A model generated the notes under the pieces. That model made no database searches. It was not told the DNA's origin and saw only the letters and a program-made list of their open reading frames with translations. DNA of 64,000 bases. Origin: Sphingomonas sp. Ag1. GTDB taxonomy: Bacteria; Pseudomonadota; Alphaproteobacteria; Sphingomonadales; Sphingomonadaceae. The position numbers and the translations under genes were made by a program. The stretch lies in contig NZ_LAZX01000091.1 of assembly GCF_000980895.1 (NCBI RefSeq), forward strand, positions 1 to 64,000, read 5' to 3'. Below, piece after piece: positions 61,745 through 64,000 of this stretch (the first letter of the stretch is position 1; every line of letters starts with the position of its first letter).

Positions 61745-63507
61745 TGGAACACGGTGCCACTGGATCACTGCTTCGCGATGGGGTGATCCTGCTCGGTGCC
61801 GGGCTCGGGTTCGTTCTTCTCTTCCGCCGGCTGGGGCTGGGCGCCACGCTCGGCTATCTCGTCGCCGGGGCCGTCGTCGGCCCCCATGTGCTGGGGCTGG
61901 TCGGTGATGCCGATGCCAAATTGGGTGTCGCCGAACTCGGCATCACCTTGCTGCTGTTCGTCGTCGGGCTGGAACTCAAACCGTCACGCCTGTGGCAACT
62001 CAAACAGGATATCTTCGGCCTCGGCCTGCTTCAGGTCGTCGCCTGCGGTATTGCGATCACCGCCATCATCGCGGTGTTTGCGCATTTCTCCATTCCCGCC
62101 GCGCTTGCGCTCGGCCTGCCGCTGGCGCTGTCCTCGACCGCGCAGGTGCTGCCGCTGCTGCAATCCTCCGGTCGGCTGCGCACCCCCTTTGGCGAACGCG
62201 CCTTTTCGATCCTGCTGTTCCAGGATCTCTCGATCATCCCGCTGATCACCATCATCGCCGCGCTGAGCCGCAATCCGGCCGATGCCGGCGGCCCGCCGGG
62301 CTGGCTGCTGATCCTCTACACGATCGCCGCCGTCGTCGGGCTGATCGCCGCGGGACGCTTCATCCTGTCGCCCTTGTTCCGCCTGATCGGCAACATGGGC
62401 GAACGCGAGATGTTCGTCTTCGCCGCGCTGTTCACCGTCATCGCCAGCGCCGCCTTGATGGAATCGCTCGGCCTTTCCACCGCGCTCGGCGCCTTTGTTG
62501 CCGGGGTGATGCTGGCCGACAGCCCGTACCGGCATGAACTGGAGGCCGACGTCGATCCCTTCCGCTCGATCCTGCTCGGCCTGTTCTTCCTCACCATCGG
62601 CATGATGCTGAACCTGACGGCGATTGCCGAACGCCCGCTGTTCGTCGTGTCGATGGCGCTGGCGCTGATCGCCACCAAGACGCTGGTCATCTTCGGCCTA
62701 GGCCTCCTGTTCAAGATGAACTGGCGCTCGGCGCTCGGCCTTGGCGTATTGCTCAGCCAGGGCGGCGAATTTGGCTTCGTCCTGTTTGCGCAGGCGACCA
62801 AGGCGTATCTGATCGCGCCGGAGGCCGCCTCGCTGTTCGGCGCCATCGTCACCTTGTCGATGGCGACCACGCCGTTCCTGATGAGCGCCACCAGGCGGCT
62901 GCGCGAGGCGCCGATCATCGCCGAGGAACGCGAGGGACCAAAGGCGGAGGGCGCCAATGCGATCATTGTCGGCTATGGCCGCTTCGGCCAGACGGTCGGG
63001 CAGATGCTGCTGACGCAGGACATTCCCGTCACGCTCATCGACACCGATATCGAGATGATCGACATCGCCGGGGAATTCGGCGCCAAGGTCTATTATGGCG
63101 ACGGCACCCGGCTCGATCTGCTGCGCCAGGCAGGCGCGGCGGAGGCGGAGCTGATCCTGTTCTGCATCGACGACGAACAGGTCACCGCTGAAGTGGTCGA
63201 ATCGGTGCATGAGGCATTTCCCCATGCGGCGATCTATGTGCGCGCCTATGACCGCCGCATGCTGATCAAGCTGAAGGGCAGCCCGGCCAAGCTGGTGGTC
63301 CGCGAAGTGCTCGAATCGGCGGTGAAGATGGCGCGCGGCGCGATGGCGGATCTTGGCATCGACCGCGGCGAGATCGACCGGTCGGAGGCGATGTACCGCG
63401 CCAGCGACCGCGAACGGCTGCGCATCCAGCTGGAGGCTGGCGATATCTATGCCGCCCGCGCGATCGTCGCCGCGGAGCAGCCATGGGGCAGGGGGAACGA
63501 CACATGA
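61744..63507 (+). CDS. KefB/KefC-type cation:proton antiporter with TrkA-N domain
   Basis: A 587-residue monovalent cation:proton antiporter-2 family membrane protein. About 12 to 13 helices (for example LLFVVGLELKPSRLWQ and LGLPLALSSTAQVLPLLQSS) are followed by a cytoplasmic RCK/TrkA-N domain from about 405 with NAIIVGYGRFGQTVGQML as the NAD-binding site and LILFCIDDEQVTAEVVESV. The ATG at 61744 overlaps the scaffold gene stop by one base. It probably exports K+ or exchanges ions for protons. It overlaps DUF423 by ATGA. Confidence 0.93.
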   Translation: MEHGATGSLLRDGVILLGAGLGFVLLFRRLGLGATLGYLVAGAVVGPHVLGLVGDADAKLGVAELGITLLLFVVGLELKPSRLWQLKQDIFGLGLLQVVACGIAITAIIAVFAHFSIPAALALGLPLALSSTAQVLPLLQSSGRLRTPFGERAFSILLFQDLSIIPLITIIAALSRNPADAGGPPGWLLILYTIAAVVGLIAAGRFILSPLFRLIGNMGEREMFVFAALFTVIASAALMESLGLSTALGAFVAGVMLADSPYRHELEADVDPFRSILLGLFFLTIGMMLNLTAIAERPLFVVSMALALIATKTLVIFGLGLLFKMNWRSALGLGVLLSQGGEFGFVLFAQATKAYLIAPEAASLFGAIVTLSMATTPFLMSATRRLREAPIIAEEREGPKAEGANAIIVGYGRFGQTVGQMLLTQDIPVTLIDTDIEMIDIAGEFGAKVYYGDGTRLDLLRQAGAAEAELILFCIDDEQVTAEVVESVHEAFPHAAIYVRAYDRRMLIKLKGSPAKLVVREVLESAVKMARGAMADLGIDRGEIDRSEAMYRASDRERLRIQLEAGDIYAARAIVAAEQPWGRGNDT

Positions 63508-63836
63508 ACTGGTTGATGGTTCTGGCGGGTCTGTCGGGCGCGCTGGCGGTCGGCGCGGGTGCATTCGGCGCGCATGGCGCCAGCGGGCAGGCGGCCGAAT
63601 GGCTGCGCACCGGCGGCCAGTATCAGTTGATCCACGCCGTGGCCGCTTTGGTCGCCCTCCGCCTCGACCTGCGCGGGCCCGGATGGCTGTTCGTCGTCGG
63701 CGCCGCGATCTTCGCCGGCACGCTCTATCTGATGGCGATGGGCGCCCCGCGTTGGCTCGGCGCGATCACGCCGATCGGCGGTACGTTGCTGATCGCCGGG
63801 TGGCTCTGGCTCGCCTGGGCGGGTGTTCGCGGCTGA
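63504..63836 (+). CDS. DUF423 (YgdD) membrane protein
   Basis: A 110-residue protein with four predicted helices. MNWLMVLAGLSGALAVGAGA, FGAHGASGQAAEWLRTGGQY (conserved GAFGAHG) and TLYLMAMGAPRWLGAITPIGG match DUF423. The function is unknown. The ATG at 63504 overlaps the antiporter stop (ATGA) and follows GGGGGAA. Confidence 0.92.
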   Translation: MNWLMVLAGLSGALAVGAGAFGAHGASGQAAEWLRTGGQYQLIHAVAALVALRLDLRGPGWLFVVGAAIFAGTLYLMAMGAPRWLGAITPIGGTLLIAGWLWLAWAGVRG

Positions 63837-63890
63837 TGGCCAGCGGCCGCGTGTTCGAGGCCAGATTTCTCCGCAGACAGGCCGGATGCA

Positions 63891-64000
63891 TCACGTCTTC
63901 TGCCGGCACGCGGCCGAACAATAGACCACCGCGTCCCAGTCGCGCGCCCATTTCTTTCGCCAGCTGAACGGCCGCTGGCACACCGGACAGGTCTTGGTCG
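63891..64000 (-). CDS. DUF2256 zinc-ribbon-like protein, 3' part (start outside window)
   Basis: The minus strand from 64000 to the TGA at 63891 reads, in frame from base 63998, [20 protein letters not shown] then [15 protein letters not shown]. The C-P-V-C and C-S-A-A-C pairs and the [10 protein letters not shown] core are the DUF2256 family. Only 35 residues are present; the N terminus lies beyond the edge. It converges with DUF423. Confidence 0.88.
   Translation of the reverse strand, partial: TKTCPVCQRPFSWRKKWARDWDAVVYCSAACRQKT

Overview
The window is a GC-rich, densely packed, chromosome-type stretch that looks like a Sphingomonas-like alphaproteobacterium (order Sphingomonadales). Supporting signs are the miaB-phoH-ybeY-corC cluster, two mitochondrial-type accessory complex I subunits (NDUFS4-like and NDUFA12-like), an ArsR-methyltransferase fusion upstream of metF, DUF2171, DUF2155 and DUF4893 proteins, and many small lipoproteins. 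Gene overlaps of the ATGA, GTGA and TGATG kind are common. I see no insertion sequence, prophage, CRISPR array or rRNA, and one tRNA (Ala, CGC). No gap between genes reaches 300 bases; the longest are about 200 to 250 bases and are described as features.

Layout. 1-1.9 kb: 3' part of hrpB and an NDUFS4-like gene (+). 1.9-8.3 kb: a minus-strand operon reading MFS transporter, plsC-type acyltransferase, miaB, phoH, ybeY, corC. 8.3-13.2 kb: thpR, a Bax-inhibitor-1 membrane protein with a strong terminator, a transglutaminase-like protein, a small acidic protein behind a possible general-stress promoter, an extensin-like protein and a Nudix hydrolase, then tRNA-Ala. 13.6-19.3 kb: an Arg/Asp/Tyr-rich DUF2171 protein, a medium-chain reductase, a YpfJ-type metalloprotease, 3-hydroxybutyrate dehydrogenase, a DUF4893 lipoprotein and a secreted Cys/His protein. 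19.5-23 kb: a glyoxylate-shunt unit, with isocitrate lyase and a 51-residue leader gene divergent from an XRE/ScfR regulator. 23-31.6 kb: an L,D-transpeptidase, an aldo/keto reductase, small lipoproteins, SahR-like regulator plus metF, a luciferase-like oxidoreductase, a HAD nucleotidase plus dapD, and two glycine-zipper proteins flanking an OsmC protein.

31.6-40 kb: mobA, NnrU, a POT peptide transporter divergent from a nitroreductase, DUF486, an MliC-domain lipoprotein overlapping a very acidic protein, a Bcr/CflA-type exporter, a lipoprotein and a 2-oxoglutarate/Fe(II) oxygenase-like protein. 40-45.5 kb: two divergent L,D-transpeptidases, then a translationally coupled pair (an 823-residue fusion of a DegT-type aminotransferase with an FAD oxidoreductase, followed by a family 2 glycosyltransferase) and a chorismate mutase. 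45.6-52.4 kb: rpsD, an S9 peptidase, an M28 peptidase coupled to agmatine deiminase, and purB. 52.6-64 kb: an EF-hand protein, a deacetylase-GNAT pair, a monooxygenase-like protein, NDUFA12, a DUF2155 gene whose 3' end overlaps aat on the other strand by 214 bases, a Y-family polymerase, radA, and an overlapping operon cvpA, IscU-like, kefB-like, DUF423, ending in a truncated DUF2256 zinc-ribbon gene.

Most of the window is ordinary housekeeping. The items I rate most worth a second look are the DegT-FAD fusion with its coupled glycosyltransferase, a shared TGAAC-N15-GTTCA dyad in front of the two glycine-zipper paralogues, the aat/DUF2155 antisense coding overlap, and the SahR-like palindrome. 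I did not find clear evidence of a wholly new defence or mobile system.
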